This document shows, in pieces, positions 35,115 through 45,755 of a DNA stretch of 64,000 nucleotides. Each line of letters begins with the position of its first letter. The first letter of the stretch is position 1. The stretch spans positions 72,183,147 through 72,247,146 of the forward strand of contig NC_080694.1 in assembly GCF_030445035.2 (NCBI RefSeq), given 5' to 3'. The translations under genes were made by a program, and so were the position numbers. The stretch is from Dasypus novemcinctus (Eukaryota; Chordata; Mammalia; Cingulata; Dasypodidae). The notes beneath the pieces were generated by a model, which did not search any database, had not been told where the DNA came from, and worked only from the letters and a program-made list of their open reading frames with translations.

Positions 35115-36040
35115 TCAGAACTTCCTTCTGATCATCCTACTCATGGCCTCCTTCACCTCCCTGTTCCTCAAGGTATAGATCAGTGGATTTAGTACAGGAG
35201 TGATCACACTGTACATGATGGCGATGATTGCTTCCTGGTCCATGGTGCTACCCACAGTAGGACGAATATAGGTGAAGAGAACAGGAACATAGAAAAGAAT
35301 AACAACCATGAAGTGGGAGGCACAGGTGGACAGTGCTTTCTGAAGCATTCTGCAAGAATGAGTCTTGAAGATGAGGTATGTGAGAATGGAGAAATAGGAG
35401 AGAAGTGTCAGAGAGAAGGAGCCTATAGCAATGGTTCCTGTGACAGTATTAATCAACCACTGGTTGAGGTCAATGTTCCCACAAGCCAGTTCAGCAGTGG
35501 CTTAACATCACAGAAGAAGTGATGGATATGGTTGGAACCACAGAAGTTCAAGCGAGAGGTCATTATGGCGTGCAGCAGGGCATGGAAAAAACCAATGACC
35601 CAGATTGTGCTGGCCATCTGAATGCAGAACTGATGATTCATGATGACAGTGTAATGAAGTGGTTTGCAGATAGCCACAGAGCGGTCCAATGCCATCACAC
35701 CCAACAGCAAGGTCTCCGTACTGCCCAGGAAGTGGAAGAAATGCAGCTGGCTAATGCATCCCAAGAAAGAAATTGTTTTGTGTGAAGAGATTAAGTTCTC
35801 CAACATCTTTGGCACTGTTACCGTGGAGTAGCAGATGTCTAGCCATGAGAGGTTTCCCAGGAAGAAATACATAGGAGTGTGGAGTCTTGGGTCAGAGATG
35901 ACGATCATCAGGATGGCCCCATTCCCAGCCACATTGCAGATGTAGATCATGAGGAAAATGATAAAGAGAAGAGGCTGCAGCTCTTGGATGTCTGTCACTC
36001 CCAGGAGGAAAAATTCAGTGACTGAGGTTTGATTCAGCAT
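35115..36040 (-). pseudogene. OR12D: Olfactory receptor, OR12D-like, single-base frameshift
   Basis: Class A GPCR of the odorant receptor family, which in olfactory neurons couples to G-olf at the cilium membrane. From the ATG at 36040, residue 3 starts an NQT N-glycosylation site. GN near 40 marks TM1, 'PMYFFLGNLSWLD' (56-68) TM2, and Cys95 the extracellular disulfide partner. 'MALDRSVAICKPLHY' (116-130) is the TM3/IC2 motif, with Ser in the usual Tyr place. 'SRLNFCGSNHIHHFFCD' (162-178) is EC2. In the second frame 'KALSTCASHF' marks TM6 and 'NPLIYTLRN' TM7. One base is missing at about 35489/35490 (codon 184, after 'DVKPLL'), so the frame runs to a stop at 35453-35455. Without that the span corresponds to 308 codons, normal for the family. 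The N-terminus 'TEFFLLGVTDIQELQP' and 'SRLNFCGSNHIHHFF' point to OR12D, an MHC-linked subfamily. It could be a sequencing error or a real allele. Confidence 0.9.
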
Positions 36041-36042
36041 CA

Positions 36043-36058
36043 CTGGAAGAAAAGACAA
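36043..36058 (-). promoter_or_regulatory. Splice acceptor directly before the OR start codon
   Basis: On the minus strand 'ttgtcttttcttccag' is a pyrimidine tract ending in AG, two bases before the ATG at 36040. Mammalian OR coding exons are usually preceded by a spliced non-coding exon, so this is the expected acceptor. The upstream exon and promoter were not located. Confidence 0.65.
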
Positions 36059-36659
36059 ATAACGTCTGGGAAATATTCACTATGGAGGGTCAAATCCTTC
36101 CAGCCCTGGATCTTTGTCCAAGACTAAAATGCTTTGAGGACAAGTATGGTTCTTTTAAATGACCCAAAACACCGAGCTTTTACACATCATGGGCCATTAG
36201 ACTATTAGACATTAAGGTTATATCTGGACATTGACTGTAAATATTTTCATAGTCAGGTTTTATAAGATGGAAAAACTTTGAGAAATTTCCTCACCTCTAC
36301 TACACTTCCAATGAGGGTTGGTTTCAAAACATCCCAATACCTCTTTCACCGTCATATACAATTTGCATATTTTAAGACTTTTACCATCCGGTTTAAAATA
36401 TATCAGATATGCTCAACACCATTACTAATTCTCTGACCCACAAAATGGAATTGCATGAAAATTCCATTTAGAAAAAAATAATTTCCTGATATTTAAAGAA
36501 AATTAGAAATTAAACTCAATTCTCAATGCTCATCATGTATTTTAAAAATATCTGGTTTTCATGTATATGCTCTGGAGAACATCTGCAGAATCAGGGTGTT
36601 GAATTGAAAATAAGATATGGCAATAAAAATATGGGAAGTAAAGTGGCTTCATAACCCAC
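36059..36659. other. Unassigned OR 5' flank
   Basis: No repeat recognised and no promoter element that I can support. On the minus strand this should hold the intron or upstream exon of the OR. Confidence 0.4.
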
Positions 36660-37079
36660 CACATATATTGTAGCTTACCATAAAGAGGGAAATTTGTTTT
36701 AAATCCTGGATTTTTAATTTTAATGAAAGGAAGAAGTCATACCATTCTGTAACAGGTAGAATATACAGGTAACTTCGCAGTCTGTCTCCTCTAGTTCGTA
36801 CCTGATTGATTGTTCAGATAAATAGACAAGGATGCTTTTTAGTTTTACATTCCCAGTGATCATAAAATAATAGAAAAATATTTGAGGTGATAATTCAGGC
36901 TGGGATCTCAGCATCAGTTCTACATCTTCCAAAAATTCTGCCTACCTTTCTGAAACTCTGCATGCATTTTATGAGCCAAAGATGTCTAGCCATGAAAATT
37001 GAGAAAGAATATGTCCTCTGGGTGCTGAAAAGAACTATTGTAAGAATAAACAGGGCAATCTTTTCTTCCCTTTAATGTA

Positions 37080-37479
37080 GCTTTGGGGAATTCCTATCTT
37101 GAATTCCATTTTCCCTTCTTTTTCTCTTCTTCTCTTGGAAAGCTTTGCCCTTTATTTCAGGACCATTGACAGCAACACAAGTCTCAATTGACTGTTATGT
37201 TCCATAGTTGACATTCCTATTTCTTGGCACGGAGGTATGGATTTGCTTTCTCATTTGAGGGCTCCCTTGGAAAATACTCTATGGTTTATAAAGTGGGAGG
37301 AAAATTGGCATAAGTGTTAGGGAATGTGGGCAAGTCACATCCTATTACTAATATAAGAATATTATTACCTTTAATATTCTCTCCTTTTTCAAATTGCTCC
37401 AGTTTGTGGAAATCAGAGAAAGAGGACTTGAAATCATGAATAGGCTAAACCTAGTTTGGGGTGACATTTTCTGTTCCTG
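37080..37479. other. Unassigned part of copy 2
   Basis: No recognised feature. It has no counterpart in copy 1, where the equivalent interval is only about 120 bp. Confidence 0.4.
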
Positions 37480-37942
37480 TAACCTTTTCTTCTGAGCTTG
37501 TTTTACTGTAGGTCATATAACCTAAACCTGCACAGAAAACTTTGACTCTTGTCTTTTAGGCCACCTTTCAGACAGCAGGAGCAGAACTCACCTTCCTTGG
37601 AACCAAGATTATGAGAGTTAGGAGTCATCAGAATAAAACAAAGGGATGGGTCCCTCAACAAGGAAAATCTGGTACAGAGGCATATTACCACCATGTGCAG
37701 ACAGTACTATGAACAACCTATCAAAATATGCCAACCCAAAACCCCAACACTGTCCCCACCTCCCTTTCTTCCCATGCCATAAAACTTCCTTAAATTCTCA
37801 GATTGAGGAGACAAATTTGAGGGTGCCTTCTGTCTCTTTGCTCGTCAACCGTGCAATAAAATTCCTTCTTTTTTTCAAAATCATTGTGTCATAATATTAG
37901 CTTCTGTGTACATCATGCAGTGAGTCTATTGCTCAGTAACAC
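37480..37942 (+). mobile_element. Retroviral-type solo LTR candidate
   Basis: A CT-rich region with 'ccccacctccctttcttccc' precedes 'caaccgtgcaataaaattcc' (AATAAA) and then 'cattgtgtcataatattagc', ending near 'ctcagtaaca'. This is the R/U5 layout of many mammalian ERV LTRs. Boundaries and family are uncertain, and no partner LTR is seen. Confidence 0.5.
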
Positions 37943-38309
37943 AATTAAGAGAAGTAGAATTGCTTTTTGTCCCTGCTATATCTGGCTCTTTACTATGGTA
38001 CTAACAGTAATATATTTCTTTTAATTTTGTCATCTAAATGATCACAGTTCTCTGTGGGGCAATCATGCCTGTATAACCAGTATGTATCCCCAAATCTTGC
38101 TGTATCCTTTAGGTAATAAAATACTGTCTTTTTCATTTGAAGGCTATTGCCATGTGATCTTGCCATCTAGACAAACTTTCTAGTAAGAGATATAAATGCG
38201 TTCTTTTTCCCTCTTTGTATTGCTTCCATTTTTATTGTTTTGAAGAAGAGTTCAGTTTATATCCATCACATTAATATCACCATTTTGTTACATGTTGCAA
38301 ATATGATAA

Positions 38310-38480
38310 AAACAAGTAACATTTAATGTTTGATTTGTAAGTGTAAGTTATTGTTCTTTGTTCATGTGTATTAGCTCACTTATGATTACAAAAACTGAAC
38401 AAAGAAAGTCTTGACACAATGACCATTTTAACATAAGAAAACTCAGGGTTAGGGGATTTAAGTAAATGTCTCATTTACTT
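38310..38480 (+). mobile_element. MIR SINE
   Basis: 'aagtaacatttaatgtttga', 'tgtattagctcacttatgat' and 'accattttaacataagaaaac' follow MIR order in the sense direction. Absent from the shortened interval of copy 1, so probably deleted there, since MIRs are older than armadillos. Confidence 0.68.
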
Positions 38481-38574
38481 GAGATCAATTCTGGTATGAG
38501 GCTCTCTAGGTCAGAAACAACGACCATGTTGTCTCCATTTTTATTTGAAATGTCACCATGTTCATTTAAATATC

Positions 38575-38720
38575 TTTTTTAAAAAGCATACTTAGCTTGC
38601 ATCAATGTTGCATAAAAATGTAGGGGGTTCCCATATGCCCCACTTCTATGCCTCCCTCACTTTCCCTCATTAACCATGTTAATTTTATCAACAGTTTTAT
38701 TTGTAGACTAGAAGTCTGTC
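38575..38720 (-). mobile_element. L1-type 3' terminus, antisense, degraded
   Basis: 'aatgttgcataaaaatgtag' and 'ttcccatatgccccacttct' after a T-rich start match the antisense L1-type 3' ends seen elsewhere in the window. Lacks a clear tail. Confidence 0.55.
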
Positions 38721-39366
38721 ATTTTGATGAGGTCATGCCCAGCAATTTTCCTCTTTATGTTTGGTCATTCTGGGGTCTTGTTTATGAAATAATTACCCTT
38801 CTTTAGTCATAATGATAATGTCTTAAATTTTTTTTGTATTACCAAGGCCAGCCCCATGGACTTGAAAGCTACACAGTCACATACAGGACTCTGTGCTCAG
38901 ATGGCCCCATGTTCCTGGTTTAATACTTCGCTGTGACCATCTTAAAACACTTCTTAATATTTGAACAAAGAATTCCCTTTTATTTTGCACCAGTTCTCAC
39001 AAATTATGTCACTGGTCCTGCTTATTAACTTTTGTTGTTTTAGATTTGCTACTTACATATCTAGTCCTTTTAGAGTTTCACTTATTTATGCTATGAGAAA
39101 ATCAGCCAGAATTGGCTCTGTTTTGTCTGTGCAGTCAGGTAGACTAGATACTCTTTCTTCACAGAAGTGTGATTCCATTTTTAAATGTGACAGCTCCTCA
39201 TAAATCTACTATCTGATCCTCCACTTTCCATTTTGTTCCAGCGACTCTTCTGTTTCTATGTCAGTGCCAAAGTGCATTTTAATTCTTTATTTGTTTGTTT
39301 TTATGAATTTCTTGTTAATCTTAATATATTGTAGGTCAATCTGACATTTATTCTTCTTTTATAAAA

Positions 39367-39377
39367 GTGCCTTGAGG
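39367..39377 (+). repeat. Target-site duplication, left (SINE 39378-39794)
   Basis: gtgccttgagg, repeated exactly at 39795-39805. Confidence 0.93.
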
Positions 39378-39794
39378 GGAAGCGGACTTGGCCCAGTGGT
39401 TAGAGAATCCATCTACTGCATGAGAGGTCTGCAGTTCAAATCTTGGGCCTCCTTGACATGTGTAGAGCTGACCCATGTGCAGTGCTGACACTCACAAGGA
39501 GTGCCGTGCCACACAGGGGTGTCTCCATGTAGGGGAGCCCCACACGCAAGGAGTGCACCCTGTAAGGAGAGCCACCCAGTGTGAAAGAAAGTTCAGCCTG
39601 CCCAAGAATGGCGCCACATACACGGAGATCTGACACAAAATGACACAACAAAAAGAAACACAGATTCCCATGCCGCTGACAACAACAGAAGTGGACAAAG
39701 AAGAACATGCAGCAAACAGACACAGAGAACAGACAACTGGGGTGGGGGGAAGGGAAGATAAATAAATAAAATAATAGTAAAAATTTTTTAAAAT
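39378..39794 (+). mobile_element. DAS-type SINE, full length
   Basis: Complete armadillo SINE: head 'ggaagcggacttggcccagt', B-box region 'gcagttcaaatcttggg' near 39430, body 'gagtgcaccctgtaaggaga', then 'acagattcccatgccgctga' and tail 'gataaataaataaaataata'. Exact 11-bp target-site duplications flank it. The matching site in copy 1 (about 15519-15545, 'aggccttgatatgatttgac') is empty. Minus-strand frames at 39436-39821 are SINE read-through. Confidence 0.96.
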
Positions 39795-39805
39795 GTGCCT
39801 TGAGG
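39795..39805 (+). repeat. Target-site duplication, right (SINE 39378-39794)
   Basis: Identical to 39367-39377. Confidence 0.93.
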
Positions 39806-40816
39806 AGATTTGACAGTTCATTTCCTATGGAGTGGCAATGTTAAACATAACTTTTTCTTCCCACAGAGGTAGAATTTAACAGAAGGTGGTGGGTTAAATT
39901 GAGAATTTAAGGTAAAGCCAGAATGCTTGAAAGAAAAAATATTGAAAAGAAGTCTTCATGCAGACAGAGGGAGGTCATAAAGAAGTTCTATTGTAGCCTA
40001 AACTGATTAAAAAAAAAAAAAGGTTTAATTATAACCCTGCCCTTCAGGGTGCTTGGATTTGCCTTTACACCAATGGAGAACTTTTGGAATTCTCAAAACA
40101 AGATTTACCATAAAAAGTGATATCAGGGTTCTTATATCTCTGGAGAAACTGGCTGAAGCAAATATTTTTGATTGCATACATCCAGATGTGTCATGAAGAA
40201 TACTTAACAACTAGTGTAATGAAATTATTTAAGTAATAATTATCTTTTTATCCTCTAAATGAAGTAAAATATAATCTGTTCCTGGATCATATAGAGGCAT
40301 AAATCATTCAACCATTCCATTTGCTACTTTCCAAAAATTTATTGAGTTTTAGGGAATTTTTTCATGTGATTTTTGCTTTTTATTAGTGTTTCTATGCAAA
40401 TGGTTCTCTGTTTGCTTCAAGGCTTTACATAGCAAAACACTTACCAACAACTTTCCTTTGAAATTGTTAGCCATTAGGTCACTTGTAGAGTCCAAAAGTA
40501 GAGAATTTCTTTGTCATGAATATACTGTTCATGGAACTTAAAAATTTATTACCCTTTGCTAAACTGAAATAAATTCATGGATTTTTTCTGGTTCTTATAA
40601 TAGAGTAAGAGAATTTTATATATTCACATCTGTTTATAATTGAAGTAGTAACAAATTAGTGAGGTGAAATGGCACACATAATCATGTCACTTAATTTCTT
40701 AAAAAGGTTTGTTCATGTTTAATCCTTAAATCTTTAATAACCTTATTTGAGTATGTTTCAGGATTAAAAAACATGAAAGGATCCACATGAATTTCCATAC
40801 TTCGAAGCACAATCGA

Positions 40817-41290
40817 TGTAGGCTATGGGTGGGGGAGCTGTTTTTCTCTTCATAGATAACCTGTCTGCGCTGTGCATTTAGGACAGTGAGAACTGCAGCC
40901 CTGCCCTTGGTAACCATGACAACAGTCCTGGAGAAACAGTTTAGCAATGCAAACTCTATAAACTTTAAATATGCAAAGGAATTGTGCTAAAAGCTTATCT
41001 AGAATATATGAAGTCATGCTAAAAGCTTACCTGGGATGTGGAAGATATATGCTAATTCAAACCTATTGAACACTGAAACAAAGAACAATTTGGCCCTTCC
41101 TAACCTCACCCCTTGCCTTTGCTTATGGTTATTTTATAAGAGCTTCTGCCCCTATAGCTCAGGAAAAGCAAATGTGAGACATCCCTGTCTCCTGTCCTAC
41201 TGGTATTAATAATCCTGCTTTCTCTCATGCTTCCAAGTGTGAACTAAATTGCTGTCTAGTGGAATTCTTAATCCTCAAGATTAAACATCC
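40817..41290 (+). mobile_element. 5' LTR of LTR retroelement
   Basis: Begins 'tgtaggctatgggtggggg'. It matches the LTR at 44735-45168 through 'cttcatagataacct', 'gccctgcccttggtaacc', 'ctggagaaacagtttagc', 'ataaactttaaatat' and 'ggatgtggaagatatatg'. A TATA-like 'attttataag' lies at 41131-41140 and a polyA-like 'ttaataatcctgctttc' near 41210. After the TATA region it differs strongly from the 3' LTR. The preceding 'cacaatc' (40808-40814) recurs after the 3' LTR. Confidence 0.82.
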
Positions 41291-44200
41291 ACTGAAGGTT
41301 TTTCATCTCCAAGGAATAAAAAAATAAAGGAGGTCTCCTGCCTTAACTGTCAGAATTCCTAAGAGTGGCAATTCATGAGAGAAACTAGTTCCCCTGAGGC
41401 TTTGATAGCCTCAGTAAATAGGCATAGAATTAGTCTTGTTTATCCAAAAATCTACTAAATCAAAATAAAATATAAGGTTCTAAAACAAAAGAAAATTGTG
41501 TTAAAGCATTGGGAAAATTTTGGTTACAAGCCATTAGTTAAGAAACAAAATTCTTGTGCAAAACTGCATAGTTATAGTGAAAATTAAGAAAAAAACTTTT
41601 TAGAAATCTTCAATTATTTTGCAGTCACAATTGTTTTGTAAAAAATGAAAGCTTGAGTAACTAAGTTGTGTTTCTGTGTCAAAATATTCATGTCTGCCTA
41701 TTTGCTCAAATTGTTGGGATTAAACATGCAGGTATATAAGTAATATATATTTCTAGAACCTAATTAAACTAAACAATCTATAAAATAATGCAAATTATAA
41801 GTAACATCAATGAGTTGTGTTTCCATGTCTAACTATTTGTGTCTGCCTATTTGCTCAGTGTATATCTTCATATATCAGGAAAATAAAATCAAATTAACAA
41901 ATAAAAATTCTTAAAAGAGCTCTATTGAAATTGTTAAAAATTAAATATGCAGTTATATATGTAAATAAATATTCCTGGAGCCCAAATTAGACTAAGCAGT
42001 ATGGAAAGGTCATATAGAAATCTGATTATAAGAACTATTGGGAAAGGGTCTTCTCTTTGCCAGAGCTTTGAGGGAGGAACTAGGTGTGGCAGATTAAAAC
42101 TGTCTTCTAGGCTGGGGAATTAAAATCAGTTTGCCCTGTAATTCCCCAGTTTAAATCTTTTAACAGCCTTAAAATAAGGGTAGTTAATAATTCTATTACC
42201 AAATTTCAGTAAGTAAAAAGGGTCCATAATAGATATAAAAAAAATCTATCTTAAATTATGATTAAACAAATTATAAAACTATACTATATTTCAGAACCTA
42301 GAAGTCAGTATGCTTTTAAAATTATTCATAGTTCCAGAATTTAAACAAGGAAAGAAGTTTTAGCCTCCTGTGAAAAAAGAAAGAGAACATTCCTTGCATA
42401 AACTATAATGGTTTCAATTTTATTTAGCTTGGGTGTAATCTCCCTTGGTTTATAAAATACCCATTAAATAAATAAACATTATATGTACAAAATCTTTGGA
42501 GTAATGAAATTGTAAGTTCATGTTAATGAAATTAAGCTAAAGAAGAAAATTGTAGATATGCTCTCTTAAATGAATAAAGTAAATTTCTTTGGTTGGTAAT
42601 TGTAATTTAATAAGTTCATTTAAATATGAGGTAACTAGTCTATGTAGTTGTGGTCAATTATAAAGAGTTTGTAAAAGCATCTTCCAAACTGAAGTGTTTA
42701 AATGGTTCTAGTCCTAGAAGCCATTGCTAACTAAAAACGTGAATTGGTATTGATGGCAAAGAATAATTTCGTGATAATAAAACCTGTCTGAAGGTCACCG
42801 CAAGGTGCATGTTTAAGTAAATGGTAATGAAAAGTTACCTTAATTCTATTGGGAATCTCCCATTTTCATTTTAACAATGAAAAATAGATTTTTCCTTCTC
42901 TTACGAAGGTAAAATGCCTGCTAGTATCTTCATGATAAAAGTGTAAAAAATAGTCATTTGATAAATAATGTGTTGCATTAAAAATGTTTAAAGATACATA
43001 AAATCAAGGGATAAACTTTAACATTGTCAAACTCTCTTGTGCATTCAAACCAGGCCTCGAATACATTATAGGTTGACTCTCCATATGAGTTATTGGCTAG
43101 GCTGGTCACTGACCCCTCAAATAGTAGTATTTGCTTTATCAGCCTCTGGTTCTGCTCCTGAAGTCAATGGAAACTATGCTGCAGTATCAAGGTCCTTCAG
43201 CAGCCAATGATGACTCGATACAGCCAAGTGTACAAGGGATATTTCCTCCAGACTGGCACTGTTCCATAGTGCCAGAGAGCACTGTGGACCAGGCCAGTAA
43301 AATACTGGAAACTCTCTCTAGGATCAACAATGCTGTGACTTACTCACTGTGTAAAGAACATCCTAAGTTGAGCCATGATTACCAGGATACTCTAAGCAAA
43401 ACTTAAACACAATTGGCATTATGGCTTGCTCCCACTGAGAGATAACATGTAAGGTATTACAAACCTGAAACTTAAAGCTATTAATTGCAACTCATAATCC
43501 TTATGCATTAAGTAATACATTAATTAATATTAAGTGCTGTACTTTTATCTTGTTTTAAATGCATGCCTAATAATTATAATATTATCTTTTCTATTCTGGA
43601 TCAGGTACAAAAGTACATTAGACATGTGAAATTCCTGGTAACTTCATTTTCTAAATAGTTAATAAGCATGTTTATAAAATAAGGTTGCAGTCTTAACTGA
43701 AAAGCAATTGGACCACCAGTGGCTTTGCAGGTAGTTTGTTAATTGGTGCCAGACTCAATCACCATACTACTCTACTGTACTCTACCATGTAGCAAAACAA
43801 GGCTTGCTTGCTAGTGATGGGTCACCTATTTAACAGGCAAAATTACCATAAATTATTCAATTAATTATTACTTTATTCTGTAGTTCTGATCACTCCCACA
43901 GCTAAAAAACCTAAGGAAATTTCCAACTTGGTGCACTAATCCTGAATGAAACTAACTGCCGAAAAGGCACCAGTTCACCAGAAGCACCTGATGGAGCACA
44001 TGAGTGCCAATCATTAAGCAGCCTGAAATGGACTTCAGAACAAAGCTAAGTACCTAACACTGTTATCTATTACAATGTCTCTCTGAAAATAAATAACCTA
44101 TATATATACTGTTCTCCACTAATTTTTAAAAGGGGTGCCTTCTTTATAGGCACCTAACCTTGTCTACTTCTGTAATCCAATGTCCTATTTTAAAAACAAG

Positions 44201-44734
44201 TGTTCCAAAATTTCAATTAAGTTTGTTTCTTTCAGAATGAACATCTTATTAACCATATGGAAATTTCATCCAACTTTGTACAGAATGCCAGATCCATCTT
44301 CCTCCAGTCAAAATAAAATAACAGTTTTTATACCATGTTAGGTAATGACTACAACCCATGGCCAGCAGGAAGTAGTTATAGAAAAGTGATCATCTCCCTT
44401 CAGCACTCCTTTAAGAACAAAGCTGTAATCACTTTAAGGGTAAAATAAAATTAATAGATGGATCTGGAGCCTGACTGGAAATCCACGTGGGCACCAACAA
44501 CCCCCAGGATGACTGCCGGGGGGCCCCACCTCCAGGTTTCCACTGTCCAGGATGAGAACTTCTGAAAACAGGATAAACCCCAGATGTTATCCAGGAACTT
44601 TGTCTTTGGGCTCTCACTGGGAAATTGATAAATGGGATAATCAATTAAAACCATGAACAGCCACCCACCTCATAACTCCAACAATAATTATGCCAAAGCT
44701 TAGCAAGATAAGCTGTCATAAAGGGCAGAAATGA
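41291..44734 (+). mobile_element. Internal region of LTR retroelement, no intact genes
   Basis: About 3.4 kb of AT-rich sequence between the two LTRs. I recognise no gag, protease, RT, integrase or env motif and no convincing primer-binding site. The best frame is 43131-43406 (91 codons), which shows no domain that I know. A GC-richer patch at 44460-44600 gives two overlapping minus-strand frames without motifs. It may be a non-autonomous or heavily decayed retrovirus-like element. Confidence 0.6.
41655..42015 (+). repeat. Diverged tandem duplication within the LTR element
   Basis: 41655-41795 and 41805-42015 share 'gttgtgtttc', 'tgtctgcctatttgctca', a 'ttaaa.atgcagttatat' type block and 'cctagagccaaattaaacta' type sequence. 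The second unit carries about 70 extra bases after 'tgctca'. Confidence 0.72.
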
Positions 44735-45041
44735 TGTAGACTATGGGTGAGGGGCTGTTCATCTCTTCATAGATAACCTGAGTGAGCTGTGCATTTGCCA
44801 CAGTGAGAACTGCGGTCCTGCCCTTGGTAACCAAGACAACAACTCCAGTCCTGGAGAAACAGTTTAGCAATGCAAATGCAAACTCTATAAACTTTAAATA
44901 TTCAGGGAAAATGCAAACCAAATGTGTGAAAAGCTTATCTAGAATGTATGAAGTCCATGTTAAAAGCTTACATAGGATGTGGAAGATATATGTTAATTCA
45001 AGCCTATTGAACACTGAAACAACCATTTGGCCCTTTCTCTG

Positions 45042-45049
45042 TATAAAAG
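45042..45049 (+). promoter_or_regulatory. LTR TATA box
   Basis: TATAAAAG in the 3' LTR, about 70 bases before AATAAA, as expected for the U3/R boundary. Confidence 0.7.
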
Positions 45050-45114
45050 GAACTCAAAAATCTTGTTTGGGGCTTGGATTTTGGAATGAGAAGCTTCAAG
45101 CCCAGCTGGTTGTA

Positions 45115-45120
45115 AATAAA
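45115..45120 (+). terminator. LTR polyadenylation signal
   Basis: AATAAA in 'gttgtaaataaatcc', followed by a T/C-rich stretch, typical of the end of R. Confidence 0.7.
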
Positions 45121-45209
45121 TCCTTTTTCCTTTCTATACACAAATAATTGAACCTCTCTCAACTTCTACAACACAATCAAGGGCTTAAAAGTCAACCTAG
45201 AATTGGGAG

Positions 45210-45440
45210 AATATATTTACCATCTGTTTATCAGTCTGACAGAGAATTAATAACTAGATTCATTGCACCCAAATCCATTAATAAAGGTGCAACCCAGTTG
45301 CAAAAAGAACATACCATTTGAATAGACATGTTTCGAGAGAGAATAGTCAAATTATCTATAAATATATGCAAAAGTACTTAAATAGAAATTAATTCTATGA
45401 TGTGACCCAGCTCCACTCTTACTAAAATGAAACGCCTAAA
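45210..45440 (+). mobile_element. Old L1 fragment inside duplication copy 2
   Basis: Same old L1 fragment as 16620-16880: 'gggagaatatatttaccatc', 'ctatgatgtgacccagctcc' and 'actaaaatgaaacgcctaaa'. Confidence 0.7.
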
Positions 45441-45560
45441 ATGAAGCTGTTGACCAGCCTTATTTTCAGTAATTAATATAATCAATAGGAAAAAAGAGTA
45501 AGGATGTAGTAAATGAATTTATAAGTAAACCAAGAAAGCATGGACCTTAAAACTTAGAGT

Positions 45561-45755
45561 GAGGGGAGCAGCTGTATCTCAAGTGGTTGAATATCTGCTT
45601 CCTATGTATGAGGTCCCAGGTTCTATCCCCAGGACCTCCTAAAAATAAACAAATGAAGAAACCAACTTTCCCTGAAGACTGGATGTAGCTCACTGGCTGA
45701 GCCCCTGTTTCCCATAGATGAGGTCCTGGGTTCAATGTCCAGTACCTCCTAAAAA
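45561..45755 (+). mobile_element. tRNA-derived SINE dimer
   Basis: Two tRNA-like units in tandem. Unit 1 (45561-45640) has A-box-like 'gtatctcaagtggttg' and B-box 'ggttctatccc'. Unit 2 (45681-45752) has 'tagctcactggctgag' and B-box 'ggttcaatgtcc'. Both end 'acctcct' plus an A-rich run. This fits a multimeric armadillo tRNA-SINE class. Flanks 'ttagagt' and 'tagagtt' may be a short target duplication. The site is empty in copy 1 (about 18515). The 62-codon minus frame 45547-45735 is read-through. Confidence 0.85.

Larger units (their letters stand above)
44735..45168 (+). mobile_element. 3' LTR of LTR retroelement
   Basis: Begins 'tgtagactatgggtgagg' and ends near 'cttctacaaca'. It contains a clear TATA box, TATAAAAG at 45042-45049, and a polyadenylation signal AATAAA at 45115-45120. 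Upstream of the TATA box it is highly similar to the 5' LTR; downstream it is not. The following 'cacaatc' (about 45172-45178) matches the 5' flank. Minus-strand (44700-45026) and plus-strand (44782-45147) frames here are LTR read-through. Confidence 0.85.

Noticed and set aside
43131..43406. 91-codon frame inside the LTR element, considered as gag or another retroelement gene
   Set aside because: No zinc knuckle, protease, RT or other retroviral motif; kept only as a note within the internal region.
44429..44654. Two overlapping minus-strand frames in a GC-richer patch
   Set aside because: No recognisable domain; located in the retroelement interior just before the 3' LTR.
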